Source of the DNA: JBNKHG01 sp050290225
GTDB taxonomy: Bacteria > Pseudomonadota > Gammaproteobacteria > Pseudomonadales > Cellvibrionaceae
Length of the DNA: 64,000 nt
Assembly: GCA_050290225.1 (NCBI GenBank)
Contig: JBNKHG010000007.1
Span: forward strand, 83,626 to 147,625
Reading direction: 5' to 3'
Positions within the stretch are counted from its first letter, which is position 1, and every line of letters begins with the position of its first letter. Below the pieces are notes generated by a model. It ran no database searches and was not told the origin of the DNA. It saw nothing but the letters and a program-made list of their open reading frames with translations. Made by a program: the position numbers and the translations under genes. Positions 26,242 through 34,431 of this stretch are shown here, piece by piece.

Positions 26242-26685
26242 TTGGCCGTGACTGATAAGCCTGCGCAGCGGTTTAAAGCGGTGTTGATGTTGGCCGAGCG
26301 TCAGGAGCAGGAGGCGGCGTCCCGGTTGGGCAGCTATCAGCAGCAGTTGCAGCGTGAGACTCAACAGTTACATCAGTTGCGTGCCTACAACCAGGATTAC
26401 CTCGCTAAATTCGGCAACCAACGCCAGGGGCTGAGGGCGAGCGAACTGGCTAGCTCCCGGGGCTTTCTGCAGCGTTTGGCCAATGCCGAACACGAACAGA
26501 TAGCCACGCTTGAGCGGATGCAACTGACACTGGATCAACTGCGCCAGCAGTGGCGACAAAAATCTCATTACAGGCAATCGATCGAAAATCTGATCAAAAG
26601 GTTTTCAGAGGAGGAGGCGGCTTATCTGGAGCGGCAGTTGCAGAAGGAACTCGACGACCTGGTCAACCAGCGTCGATCACAGTAA
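26242..26685 (+). CDS. fliJ: Flagellar export chaperone FliJ
   Basis: FliJ (about 147 aa) is a coiled-coil chaperone-escort that couples FliI to FlhA. The whole protein is Gln/Leu/Arg-rich heptad helix (EQEAASRLGSYQQQLQRETQQLHQLRAYNQDYLAKFGN), with the family C-terminus LERQLQKELDDLVNQRR. There is no ATG near the front. The start is the TTG at 26242 (AGGG a few bases before) or the GTG at 26248. It ends the fliEFGHIJ run. Confidence 0.88.
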   Translation: MAVTDKPAQRFKAVLMLAERQEQEAASRLGSYQQQLQRETQQLHQLRAYNQDYLAKFGNQRQGLRASELASSRGFLQRLANAEHEQIATLERMQLTLDQLRQQWRQKSHYRQSIENLIKRFSEEEAAYLERQLQKELDDLVNQRRSQ

Positions 26686-26904
26686 GCCTTTGACGGGTTG
26701 GATTGTATAAGTATTGATTTCTCGGAATTCCACCCGGTGTTTTTGGAAGAGCGATTCGAATGCCTGGAGGTGATGCAGCGGGCGCAACACTATTCCCCCG
26801 GCAGAGGCTTCGCCTTGGGTACTGCGGCAGTGGAAGTCGCCGGAGCCAATGAGAAGGACGGGGGGAATAGGATCCCTGCGTCGGACAAATTCGCGAAATT
26901 TATC
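26677..26904 (-). pseudogene. Orphan minus-strand open frame, possible gene remnant
   Basis: The minus strand of the fliJ-hsbA gap has about 75 open codons reading DKFREFVRRRDPIPPVLLIG then SGDFHCRSTQGEASAGGIVL and more. It is bounded upstream by stop codons (TAG TAA) and has no start codon. The text looks more protein-like than most shadow frames, for instance the hydrophobic strand PVLLIG followed by GSGDFH. It could be the remnant of a deleted gene. The rest of the 547-base gap holds nothing clear. Confidence 0.25.
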
Positions 26905-27232
26905 CTCTTACTAGGGTGATTCCCCGAACAGTGGATAATTTCCGCTTGCACCCACCCCTTTGATTTCGTTAGAGTTCGGGGAATTTCCCTATAAAAAGCC
27001 GGCCCGATAGGAAGTCGTTGTCGCAGTGAGAGGTTTACCTGGGCAGTGTGGGATTATGGGCTAAGCTTAGTTTTGATATCCGGGGTGCCTACCCAACCCG
27101 CGTGGGTATTGTGGTTTAGGCAGTCACCCATAATTGATAAAAGCGATTGGCCGATGCGGAAAACACCTCCAGTCAATGTCTTGGTACAGGTTTATAGGGA
27201 AAACTACCCTTAACTCAATCAGAGAACAGGAT

Positions 27233-27538
27233 ATGGCCATCACTTCAACCTTGTCCCCTGACGGAAATGAATTGACCATTCACATCCAGGGACGGTTTGA
27301 TTTCAGCGCGCATCAGGATTTTCGCAACACCTATGAATCCTTACCTCAAGCCCCTTCGGCCTACTTGGTCGATATGGATGAAACCACCTATTTAGACAGC
27401 TCAGCACTGGGCATGCTGCTACTGTTGCGGGACCATGCCGGTGGCGATTCCGCCTCAATCAGAATCATCAACTGCAGTCCCGACGTGAAGAAAATTCTTA
27501 CCATTTCCAATTTCGAGCAACTTTTTAATATACAGTGA
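27233..27538 (+). CDS. hsbA: STAS-domain anti-sigma-factor antagonist (HsbA-like)
   Basis: A single STAS domain of 101 aa. The phosphorylatable serine sits in YLDSSALGMLLLLRD (Ser56, after Asp55). With the two downstream genes it forms the HsbA-HsbR-HptB module of Pseudomonas. There HsbA, according to phosphorylation, binds the anti-sigma-28 factor FlgM or a diguanylate cyclase and so switches between swimming and biofilm. The ATG at 27233 gives a normal STAS protein; an in-frame ATG at 27134 would add a non-STAS tail and is rejected. Symbol by homology and gene order. Confidence 0.85.
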   Translation: MAITSTLSPDGNELTIHIQGRFDFSAHQDFRNTYESLPQAPSAYLVDMDETTYLDSSALGMLLLLRDHAGGDSASIRIINCSPDVKKILTISNFEQLFNIQ

Positions 27539-27645
27539 TCACGCACAGCTCAAGCCGAATTCCGCTCGCCCGCGATTTTACGGGGGACAGCGGAGACTCA
27601 TATTCGAGTTTAGGAACATAACCGACATGTTCGCGAGCAAACACT

Positions 27646-29355
27646 ATGGCTGAGCATTCCGTTCTCAAGGTATTGATCGCGGACGATTCGGACACCGATC
27701 GCCTGATTCTCGAAACTATTGTCAAGAGGGAGGGGCATCAGGTGGTCTCTGCCCGTGATGGTGAAGAGGCCGTTGCCGCTTTCCGTCAGGAACGGCCCGA
27801 CATCGTCCTTCTCGATGCCTTGATGCCCCGGCTCGATGGCTTTGGCGCTGCGCGCCAGATCAAATCACTGGTTGGTGAAGAGCTGGTTCCCATCATATTC
27901 CTGACCTCTTTAACCGATACCGCTTCACTGGTCAAATGCCTCGATGCCGGCGGCGACGATTTTCTCTCCAAGCCCTATAACCGGGTAATTTTGCAGGCGA
28001 AGATCAAGGCCTTTAACCGCATGCGCGAAATGCACGCCACCATGCTGGAACAAAAGGATCAGATCATGCTGCACAATCAGCACCTGATCCAGGAGCAGAC
28101 GGTAGCCAAGCAGGTGTTCGACAATATTGCCCACTCCGGTTGCCTGGACGCCAGCAACGTCAAGCACTATATGTCTCCACTGGCGGTATTTAACGGGGAC
28201 GTGCTGGTGGCGTCGATGCGCCCCTCGGGCAGTATGATGGTATTGCTGGGGGACTTTACCGGTCACGGGCTGCCGGCCGCCGTTGGCGCCATGCCCCTGG
28301 CGTCCACCTTTTACGGCATGGCCCCCAAGGGCTTTTCGATGACCGATATCCTGCGGGAGATCAATCAGAAGCTCAAGGATATTCTGCCGGTCGGCGTCTT
28401 CTGTTGCGCCACCGTTTTCGATATGAACTTTCACAAGCGCAGCCTTAAAATCTGGAACGGTGGCTTGCCGGAGAGTTTTATTTATCGCCGCCAGGGAGCG
28501 CAGGTCGAGCCGGTGCTTTCGCGCCACCTGCCCCTGGGGGTATTGTCGAACAAGGAATTCAAAGACGATTGCCTCCATTTTGAGTTGGATTATGGTGATC
28601 AGTTCTACATGTGGTCCGACGGTATTCATGAAGCGCGAAATGCCGACGGCGACATGTTTGGCGAAGAACGATTGAAGCAGGTATTTGCGGACAACCGCAA
28701 TCCGGACCGACTGTTTGAAGATATCCTGTCCCGTGTACAGACATTTGTGGGGAACGTGGACAGGGATGACGATGTGTCACTTATCGAAGTGCAGTTGGTG
28801 CCGCCGGAGCAGGTGAAATCCAAGTCCACCCAGGGATTTACCAATAATGGCCGTGGCCTCATGAGCTGGACCATGGATTTCGAGGTGGAACCTAGCAGTT
28901 TTCGCTTTTTCGATCCCTTGCCACTGCTGTTGAACGTACTGACAGAGGTGCCGGGATTGCGAAAACATACCGGGAGCCTCTATACCATACTCTCAGAACT
29001 TTATTCCAATGCCCTGGAGCACGGGGTCCTGGGGCTTGACTCCGGGCTCAAGTCATCCTCCGAGGGATTTAGCCAATACTACCAGCTGCGCAGTGATCTT
29101 CTGGAAGCTGTTACCGAAGGCTATATCCGATTTCATCTGGCGCACCACTCTGAAGGTGACCACGGCACGCTGACAATTCGCGTGTCTGACAGTGGCGCAG
29201 GCTTTCAGTATAAGAATTATGACAAGAGTAAACACAAGACAGCGGGTTACAGTGGTCGGGGTATTGCCTTGATTCGAACCATGTGTCAGTCCCTGCGCTA
29301 CCTGGGTAATGGCAGTGAAGTGGAAGCCATCTATACCTGGGAAAACGATAATTAG
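27646..29355 (+). CDS. hsbR: Response regulator with PP2C phosphatase and kinase domains (HsbR-like)
   Basis: A protein of 569 aa with three modules. The receiver (about 8-130) has Asp13/Asp14, phospho-acceptor Asp57 (IVLLDALMP) and Lys in SKPYN. A SpoIIE/PP2C phosphatase follows (about 170-385; VLLGDFTGHGLPAAVGAMPLAS, YMWSDGIHEARNADGDMFG, DDDVSLIEV). The C-terminal HATPase of anti-sigma-kinase type (about 420-569) has LYSNALEHGVLGLDSGLK and GYSGRGIALI. This is the domain order of HsbR (PA3346): it dephosphorylates or phosphorylates the STAS partner depending on receiver state. It lies between its partner genes. Confidence 0.9.
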   Translation: MAEHSVLKVLIADDSDTDRLILETIVKREGHQVVSARDGEEAVAAFRQERPDIVLLDALMPRLDGFGAARQIKSLVGEELVPIIFLTSLTDTASLVKCLDAGGDDFLSKPYNRVILQAKIKAFNRMREMHATMLEQKDQIMLHNQHLIQEQTVAKQVFDNIAHSGCLDASNVKHYMSPLAVFNGDVLVASMRPSGSMMVLLGDFTGHGLPAAVGAMPLASTFYGMAPKGFSMTDILREINQKLKDILPVGVFCCATVFDMNFHKRSLKIWNGGLPESFIYRRQGAQVEPVLSRHLPLGVLSNKEFKDDCLHFELDYGDQFYMWSDGIHEARNADGDMFGEERLKQVFADNRNPDRLFEDILSRVQTFVGNVDRDDDVSLIEVQLVPPEQVKSKSTQGFTNNGRGLMSWTMDFEVEPSSFRFFDPLPLLLNVLTEVPGLRKHTGSLYTILSELYSNALEHGVLGLDSGLKSSSEGFSQYYQLRSDLLEAVTEGYIRFHLAHHSEGDHGTLTIRVSDSGAGFQYKNYDKSKHKTAGYSGRGIALIRTMCQSLRYLGNGSEVEAIYTWENDN

Positions 29356-29469
29356 ACCCCTGTGTGAGGGTGGACATGTGTGAGGGTGGGGAGGACATGA
29401 GATGAAGAGCCCTGCTAAGATAACAGAGTCGGGTCCCTGGAGTGGGACTGCAAGAAAGAGTGGATTCCT

Positions 29470-29808
29470 ATGATGAGCAGTGTACACATCGATCACGAAG
29501 CCATTGGCACTTTGAAGGAAGTGATGGAGGACGAATTCCAGCTGTTAATCGATACTTTCCTCAGCGATTCCGAAGAGCGATTGGAAGCGTTGCGGGAGGG
29601 GCTATCGACCCTCGACGCCGACGCCGTTCGCCGGGCCGCCCATAGTTTCAAGGGGAGCAGCAGTAATATAGGCGCGCCTCAACTGGCGGAAATCTGCTTC
29701 CAGATGGAAGAGGCCGGGCGCACCAACCAGCTCGATAACCTTCCTCGGTTGCTGGCCGATGCCGAAGCCGAATTCGCAGTGGTCAAACAGGAAATCGATG
29801 CCCTGTAA
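29470..29808 (+). CDS. hptB: Histidine phosphotransfer protein (HptB-like)
   Basis: A free-standing Hpt domain of 112 aa. The phospho-acceptor is His58 in AAHSFKGSSSNIGAPQLAEICFQMEEAGR. It would pass phosphate from hybrid kinases, none of which are in the window, to the receiver of the upstream HsbR-like protein. The ATG at 29470 is directly followed by a second ATG at 29473. Pseudomonas putida carries the same three genes between fliJ and fliK, while in P. aeruginosa they lie next to flgM. Confidence 0.88.
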   Translation: MMSSVHIDHEAIGTLKEVMEDEFQLLIDTFLSDSEERLEALREGLSTLDADAVRRAAHSFKGSSSNIGAPQLAEICFQMEEAGRTNQLDNLPRLLADAEAEFAVVKQEIDAL

Positions 29809-29962
29809 TACCCCGGCGCCAATCCCTGATCTTTAAATTGTCGTTGCTGGTAGCGGGTAAAAACCGCCGGGCCACTCTCCCAACTGGCAATCAGGGACCG
29901 CCTCCACTTTTCTGGCATCCACTTTGCAGAACTTCCTTCAAACGCACAAGTGCGGTGCTCAA

Positions 29963-30041
29963 GCGGCAAAGATTGCCGCTTGAGCGGTAATCTTTGCCGC
30001 AAGCGTGTCCTTTGCCGGTCTGGCGCCGGAAAAGGACACGC
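29963..30041. repeat. Two adjacent long hairpins upstream of fliK
   Basis: Hairpin 1 has a 17-bp stem with one mismatch (29963-29979 with 29984-30000, loop TTGA). Hairpin 2 has a 16-bp stem with one mismatch (30003-30018 with 30026-30041). They fill much of the 278-base gap between hptB and fliK. Neither has a T-run, so they are more likely repeat-family stem-loops that affect RNA stability or termination between the two units. Confidence 0.8.
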
Positions 30042-30086
30042 TGGTCCGGAAAGGGGCTTGGGCGCGGATAACCGGGAGTTTACTAG

Positions 30087-31715
30087 TTGGAAAAAACTAT
30101 GAGTGGCAATCAATCCAGTGTTTCTCTAACGGCCCTGGCGCCGGTGAATGTCAATAAACTCAACGCCCTGCAGGACGACTTGCTTGGCAGCCTTTCCAAG
30201 GTGAGTTTTCGCGATGTGATGTCCGATCAAACTGCGGGGGCAGGGCATTCTGAGCGCCGACAGGCGCGGGATAACCAGGGTGCGGGGGGGCGACCGGAAA
30301 CCCAAAACAAGCAAGGGGCAGATTCGAGGGGAAAGTCGGACCGCAGTGCTCAGGGTTCCGCTGATAAATCCTTCCCGTCGAAAGATGTGCGGGAATCCAA
30401 ACAGTCTGCCGAACCATCCCCTGCAGAAAAATTAGAACAAGAGCAGGTTGCCTCGAAAGATAAGGCGGCTGATGTTGACGGTGAAGCCCAGCAGAGCGCG
30501 TTGGACGAATCGGTAGAGCCAAATGCGACGGAAGAGAGTGAGTCAGCATTGGCAAATAGCGAGGACTCAACTGTGGATCCCGCGCTGAGTGAGGCTGATC
30601 AAACCACGGAGACCTTGACTCAAGCAGCAAACAGCGCCGGCACTGTCGGGGAGTTTGAAACGGTGGGGGGAGATCTGACGGTGCCCGCCGGCGAGATAGA
30701 TGCGTCAGCGGGGGATGCCGCCGGCTTGGACCCAACCGGGGTGGCGGACGAGGTTGCCGGGCAGATTGATGCCGGGGTATCAATGACTTCAGTGGCAGAG
30801 TTTACTGAAGACGCCGCTGAAACAGTAACGGTAAACCCTTCGTCGTCGACCGGGGACCGGGGCCCGGCTGCGGTGGCAGGTCGGAATCCGCAGTCGGCAA
30901 TCGCCACGCAATTTGGCGGTACACAAATTCCGCCAATGACGAAGCCCATCTCTCCACCGGGACAGGCAGTGGCGGAGATGGTGAAAGCCGAATTCAATCC
31001 GGTGGCTGCGTCGCAGGCATCGCTGTCGGAAGCTGTCGAACACGCCTCTGCGATGGCGGCCAAAGGCGCAGGTGGCGTGGCGGAGTCGACGCTCGCAAAT
31101 TCGCTTTCACTTTCCGGCGGGGCAACCGTCAATTTATCCACGGCTAATGGGCTTGCACTGCAGCTTTCGGGTGCCGGCGACAGTGGGGTGGACGGTCAGG
31201 CACTGAAAGAAGCGGTGGCTTCCGCTACCGCTGCGATGGGGGCAAACCGGCAACTGCAACCGGGACTGAGTCAATACCAGTCGGCGGAGGGACGCCTGCA
31301 AACCTATATGCAGACCGCCATGGGGCAGCCTCAGTGGGGCAGTGCGGTCGGTGAACGAGTCCTGTGGCTGGCATCGCAAAATATCAAGGAGGCGGATATT
31401 CGCCTGGATCCACCTGAGCTTGGGCAGCTGCAGGTTCGGGTTTCTGTGAATCAGGATCAGGCCAGTGTCACCTTTACCAGTCCCCACGCCAATGTCCGCG
31501 AAGCTCTCGACCAGAATGCCTTCCGATTGCGGGAGATGTTTCAGGGCGAGGGCATGGATTTGGTCAATGTCGATATCTCTGATCAATCCCACCCACAGTA
31601 TTCGCGGGGGGAAAGCGACGAGCGGGGCGGCAATCCCCTGGACGCCGTTGAAGAAGATCAATCCGCCGGGATCACGCAACCGCTGGGCTCGGGGTTGGTC
31701 GATCAATATGTGTAA
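30087..31715 (+). CDS. fliK: Flagellar hook-length control protein FliK
   Basis: FliK (about 540 aa) is the molecular ruler that stops hook growth and switches the export gate. Most of the protein is a low-complexity Ala/Ser/Glu/Gln-rich ruler region. The conserved C-terminal domain (about 415-500) reads VGERVLWLASQNIKEADIRLDPPELGQLQVRVSVNQDQASVTFTSPHANVREALDQNAFRLREMF. The TTG at 30087 has GGGAG at a good distance, while the ATG at 30099 is the more usual codon. It is followed by the sigma-54 promoter of fliL, so fliK is separate from the fliL unit. Confidence 0.92.
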   Translation: MEKTMSGNQSSVSLTALAPVNVNKLNALQDDLLGSLSKVSFRDVMSDQTAGAGHSERRQARDNQGAGGRPETQNKQGADSRGKSDRSAQGSADKSFPSKDVRESKQSAEPSPAEKLEQEQVASKDKAADVDGEAQQSALDESVEPNATEESESALANSEDSTVDPALSEADQTTETLTQAANSAGTVGEFETVGGDLTVPAGEIDASAGDAAGLDPTGVADEVAGQIDAGVSMTSVAEFTEDAAETVTVNPSSSTGDRGPAAVAGRNPQSAIATQFGGTQIPPMTKPISPPGQAVAEMVKAEFNPVAASQASLSEAVEHASAMAAKGAGGVAESTLANSLSLSGGATVNLSTANGLALQLSGAGDSGVDGQALKEAVASATAAMGANRQLQPGLSQYQSAEGRLQTYMQTAMGQPQWGSAVGERVLWLASQNIKEADIRLDPPELGQLQVRVSVNQDQASVTFTSPHANVREALDQNAFRLREMFQGEGMDLVNVDISDQSHPQYSRGESDERGGNPLDAVEEDQSAGITQPLGSGLVDQYV

Positions 31716-31875
31716 CCCGCCGGCCTGATCTCTTCCTTGAAAGCCCGCTACCGGCGCGATCCCGCTACCGGCAACGGGCTAATTTTCTCAGTATCCTTTC
31801 GCAAGTTCTTGTTTATAAACTAGAATCCAGTCTTGGCCCGGTGTTGCGTCAGCGCATGGACATCGGGGCATTTGG

Positions 31876-31891
31876 TGGCATGAGAATTGCC
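31876..31891 (+). promoter_or_regulatory. Sigma-54 promoter of the fliL-flhB operon
   Basis: TGGCATGAGAATTGCC has a perfect -24 and TTGC -12 with GG-N10-GC spacing. It lies 51 bases before the fliL ATG. FleQ is the likely activator. Confidence 0.88.
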
Positions 31892-31941
31892 TGATAAGCA
31901 TAAAATCAGCCGTTGGGCTTGAAATGACGGACTTTTGACGT

Positions 31942-32463
31942 ATGGCAAAGGAAAATGAACGGGCGGAAGCCTCGTCAGGGGGGGGCAGGAAAAAGCTCAT
32001 TCTATTGATCATTGTCGGCCTGGCACTTGTGGGTCTGTCGATCGGGGGGACCTTGCTGGCCCTGCAAATGCTTGCCCCGCAGTCCGCACCGACCGAGATG
32101 GCCGGCGTCGAGGCGGAAATCGAACCCGAAGAACCGGCGCGTAACCCGGCAATTTACTACCCGCTGAAACCGCCGATTATCGTGAATTTCCAGGCGCGGG
32201 GCCGCCAGCGATTTCTGCAGGCGGAATTGACACTGATGGCGCGTGACAATGATGTGGTGGAAGCGATCGAGCTGCATATGCCCATGATTCGCAACGCACT
32301 GGTGTTACTGTTTGGTGGTCAGGTTTACGAAGAGCTGCAGACTGCGGAGGGCAAGGAGCTGCTCCGACAGGAAGCGTTGACCGAGGTCCAGCGTTTGCTG
32401 GCGCAGGAAATCGGCAAGCCTGGTATCGAACAGGTTCTCTTTACCAATTTTGTTATGCAGTAA
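31942..32463 (+). CDS. fliL: Flagellar basal body protein FliL
   Basis: FliL (173 aa) is an inner-membrane protein that surrounds and stabilises the stators. A short Lys-rich cytoplasmic start is followed by one membrane segment (KLILLIIVGLALVGLSIGGTLLAL, about 18-41). A periplasmic stomatin-like domain follows, with YYPLKPPIIVNF and ELTLMARDNDVVEAIELHMPMIRNALVLLFGGQVYEELQTAEGKELLRQEAL. The C-terminal IEQVLFTNFVMQ is typical. It opens the fliLMNOPQR-flhB run. Confidence 0.94.
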   Translation: MAKENERAEASSGGGRKKLILLIIVGLALVGLSIGGTLLALQMLAPQSAPTEMAGVEAEIEPEEPARNPAIYYPLKPPIIVNFQARGRQRFLQAELTLMARDNDVVEAIELHMPMIRNALVLLFGGQVYEELQTAEGKELLRQEALTEVQRLLAQEIGKPGIEQVLFTNFVMQ

Positions 32464-32509
32464 TACCGGCACAGGGTTGGTATCGGCTGTAAAGGGGGGC
32501 GTAAGCACC

Positions 32510-33514
32510 GTGCAAGACTTATTGTCACAAGATGAAATTGATGCGTTGTTACACGGCGTCGATGACGGTGACATTGAAACCGAAATGGATGTTGATCCGG
32601 GGCAGATTTCCGCCTACGACCTCACCAGTCAGGATCGTATTGTCCGCGGGCGGATGCCCACCCTGGAGATGATCAACGAGCGTTTTGCCCGCTATACCCG
32701 CATCTCCATGTTCAACCTTCTGCGTCGTACCGCCGATGTATCGGTCGGTGGCATCCAGATTCAAAAGTTTGGCGAGTACGTGCACACCCTTTATGTGCCC
32801 ACCAGCCTCAACATGGTCAAGTTTCGTCCCCTGCGCGGCACGGCTCTGGTGATTCTGGACGCGAAGCTGGTGTTCAAACTGGTTGATAACTTTTTCGGAG
32901 GTGATGGCCGTCACGCCAAAATCGAAGGGCGTGAATTTACGCCAACCGAGTTGCGGGTTGTACAGATGGTGTTGGAGCAGGCTTTTGTCGACCTGTGCGA
33001 GGCCTGGAAAGCGGTGATGCCGATCGAGTTCGAATACATCAACTCGGAAGTAAACCCCTCCATGGCCAATATCGTCAGCCCCAGCGAGGTGGTGGTGGTA
33101 AGCACTTTTCATGTGGAACTCGATGGCGGCGGCGGCGAGCTGCATATCACCATGCCTTACTCGATGATTGAACCGATTCGGGAAGTGTTGGACGCGGGCT
33201 TGCAGACCGACAGCGATGAGATGGACGACCGCTGGGTAAAGGCCCTGCGCGCCGATATTATGGAAGCCCGCGTCGATCTCGAATGCGATGTTGTGCGACG
33301 CGAGATTACCCTGCGCGATATCGTCGATCTGAAAGAGGGTGACGTGATTCCCATTGAAATGCCGGAATTCCAAGTGGTCACCGCAAACGGGGTGCCCATG
33401 TTTCGCAGCAGCCTCGGCCAGTCCCGGGGCAATCTAGCGTTGAAAATAGAAGACTTTATTGACCGGTCCAATGCCTACAATGTGACGGCCGCGGAAGGAG
33501 ACTCCCATGAGTGA
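32510..33514 (+). CDS. fliM: Flagellar motor switch protein FliM
   Basis: FliM (334 aa) binds CheY-P and reverses motor direction. The N-terminal CheY-binding peptide MQDLLSQDEIDALLHGVDDGD is present. The middle CheC-like domain and the C-terminal SpoA domain (RVDLECDVVRREITLRDIVDLKEGDVIPIEMPEFQVVTANGVPMFRSSLG) follow. The start is GTG at 32510 with AAAGGGGGG upstream; the frame runs open from 32450 but that region is not FliM. It overlaps fliN by 8 bases. Confidence 0.96.
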   Translation: MQDLLSQDEIDALLHGVDDGDIETEMDVDPGQISAYDLTSQDRIVRGRMPTLEMINERFARYTRISMFNLLRRTADVSVGGIQIQKFGEYVHTLYVPTSLNMVKFRPLRGTALVILDAKLVFKLVDNFFGGDGRHAKIEGREFTPTELRVVQMVLEQAFVDLCEAWKAVMPIEFEYINSEVNPSMANIVSPSEVVVVSTFHVELDGGGGELHITMPYSMIEPIREVLDAGLQTDSDEMDDRWVKALRADIMEARVDLECDVVRREITLRDIVDLKEGDVIPIEMPEFQVVTANGVPMFRSSLGQSRGNLALKIEDFIDRSNAYNVTAAEGDSHE

Positions 33515-33947
33515 TGATGATTTAATGCCCGATGGCGATGTGGTTGACCAGGATGCGATGGCCGATGAGTGGGCGGCGGCCATGGAAGAGCAGGTGGGTT
33601 CGGATACAGAGGACGACGACACTGATGTCAGTGCGGTTGAACTCGACGAACTGTCCGATGAGGGTGACGGTTTTATTAACGCAGAGGGCCAAAACCTGGA
33701 AGTGATTCTGGATATCCCCGTATCTATATCCATGGAGGTGGGACGCACATCCATCACGATTCGCAATCTGCTGCAACTCAACCAGGGATCCGTTATCGAA
33801 CTCGATCGCCTGGCGGGTGAGCCGTTGGATGTCCTGGTTAACGGCACTCTCATCGCCCATGGCGAGGTGGTGGTGGTGAACGAGAAATTCGGTATCCGCA
33901 TGACCGATGTCATCAGCCCCGCTGAGCGCATCAAAAAGTTGCGCTGA
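33507..33947 (+). CDS. fliN: Flagellar motor switch protein FliN
   Basis: FliN (146 aa) forms the lower part of the C ring with FliM. The acidic N-terminus (about 1-60) is followed by the SpoA domain (VILDIPVSISMEVGRTSITIRNLLQLNQGSVIELDRLAGEPLDVLVNGTLIAHGEVVVVNEKFGIRMTDVISPAERIKKLR). The ATG overlaps the end of fliM, showing translational coupling. Confidence 0.96.
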   Translation: MSDDDLMPDGDVVDQDAMADEWAAAMEEQVGSDTEDDDTDVSAVELDELSDEGDGFINAEGQNLEVILDIPVSISMEVGRTSITIRNLLQLNQGSVIELDRLAGEPLDVLVNGTLIAHGEVVVVNEKFGIRMTDVISPAERIKKLR

Positions 33948-33948
33948 T

Positions 33949-34431
33949 ATGGCCGCGGACGTTTCCCCTCCTGTCGTCGAGGCCGCGCCACTGGCTGCCG
34001 GCGCCTCACCCTTGGGCAACAGTGCCTATTTCGGGCAGGTGATGCTCGGTCTGTTGCTGGTGCTGGGCGCCATATTTGTTATCGCCTGGCTGTTGCGGCG
34101 TTTCGGGCAGGGCTCCCTGATGGCCAATAACGCCATGAAAATTGTAGCCAGCCAGGCCTTGGGTACCCGCGAGCGCATTGTGATGGTGGAGGTGGGGGAG
34201 CAGCAAATCCTGCTTGGTGTGGCTCCCGGTCGGGTGTCGACACTGCACGTATTTGAGACGGCCGTGATTCCCTCGGGTAAAAAAACGGGTAGTGGCCAAA
34301 AGGTGGTGGGCATTCATTCAGATTTTGCCAGCAAGATTCGAGAGGCCATGGCGGGCCGTATTTCCAGTAAATCAGGTGCAGCCGGTAATTCAGGCGCCGA
34401 TACCGGTGATGTAGAGAGCAGGCCCCGGTAA
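33949..34431 (+). CDS. fliO: Flagellar export apparatus protein FliO
   Basis: FliO (160 aa) helps assemble the FliP ring of the export gate. One membrane segment (FGQVMLGLLLVLGAIFVIAWLLRRFG, about 24-48) is followed by a small cytoplasmic domain with VASQALGTRERIVMVEVGEQQILLGVAPGRVSTLHVFE, the FliO pattern. The ATG at 33949 directly follows the fliN stop and is chosen over an in-frame ATG at 33907 inside fliN. It shares TAATG with fliP. Confidence 0.9.
   Translation: MAADVSPPVVEAAPLAAGASPLGNSAYFGQVMLGLLLVLGAIFVIAWLLRRFGQGSLMANNAMKIVASQALGTRERIVMVEVGEQQILLGVAPGRVSTLHVFETAVIPSGKKTGSGQKVVGIHSDFASKIREAMAGRISSKSGAAGNSGADTGDVESRPR

Noticed and set aside
26698..26919. Plus-strand 73-codon frame after fliJ
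   Set aside because: TTG start without a ribosome site, and no recognisable domain.
31833..31847. Second sigma-54-like sequence (TGGCCCGGTGTTGC) before fliL
   Set aside because: GG and GC are 9 bases apart instead of 10, and a perfect site lies 43 bases downstream.
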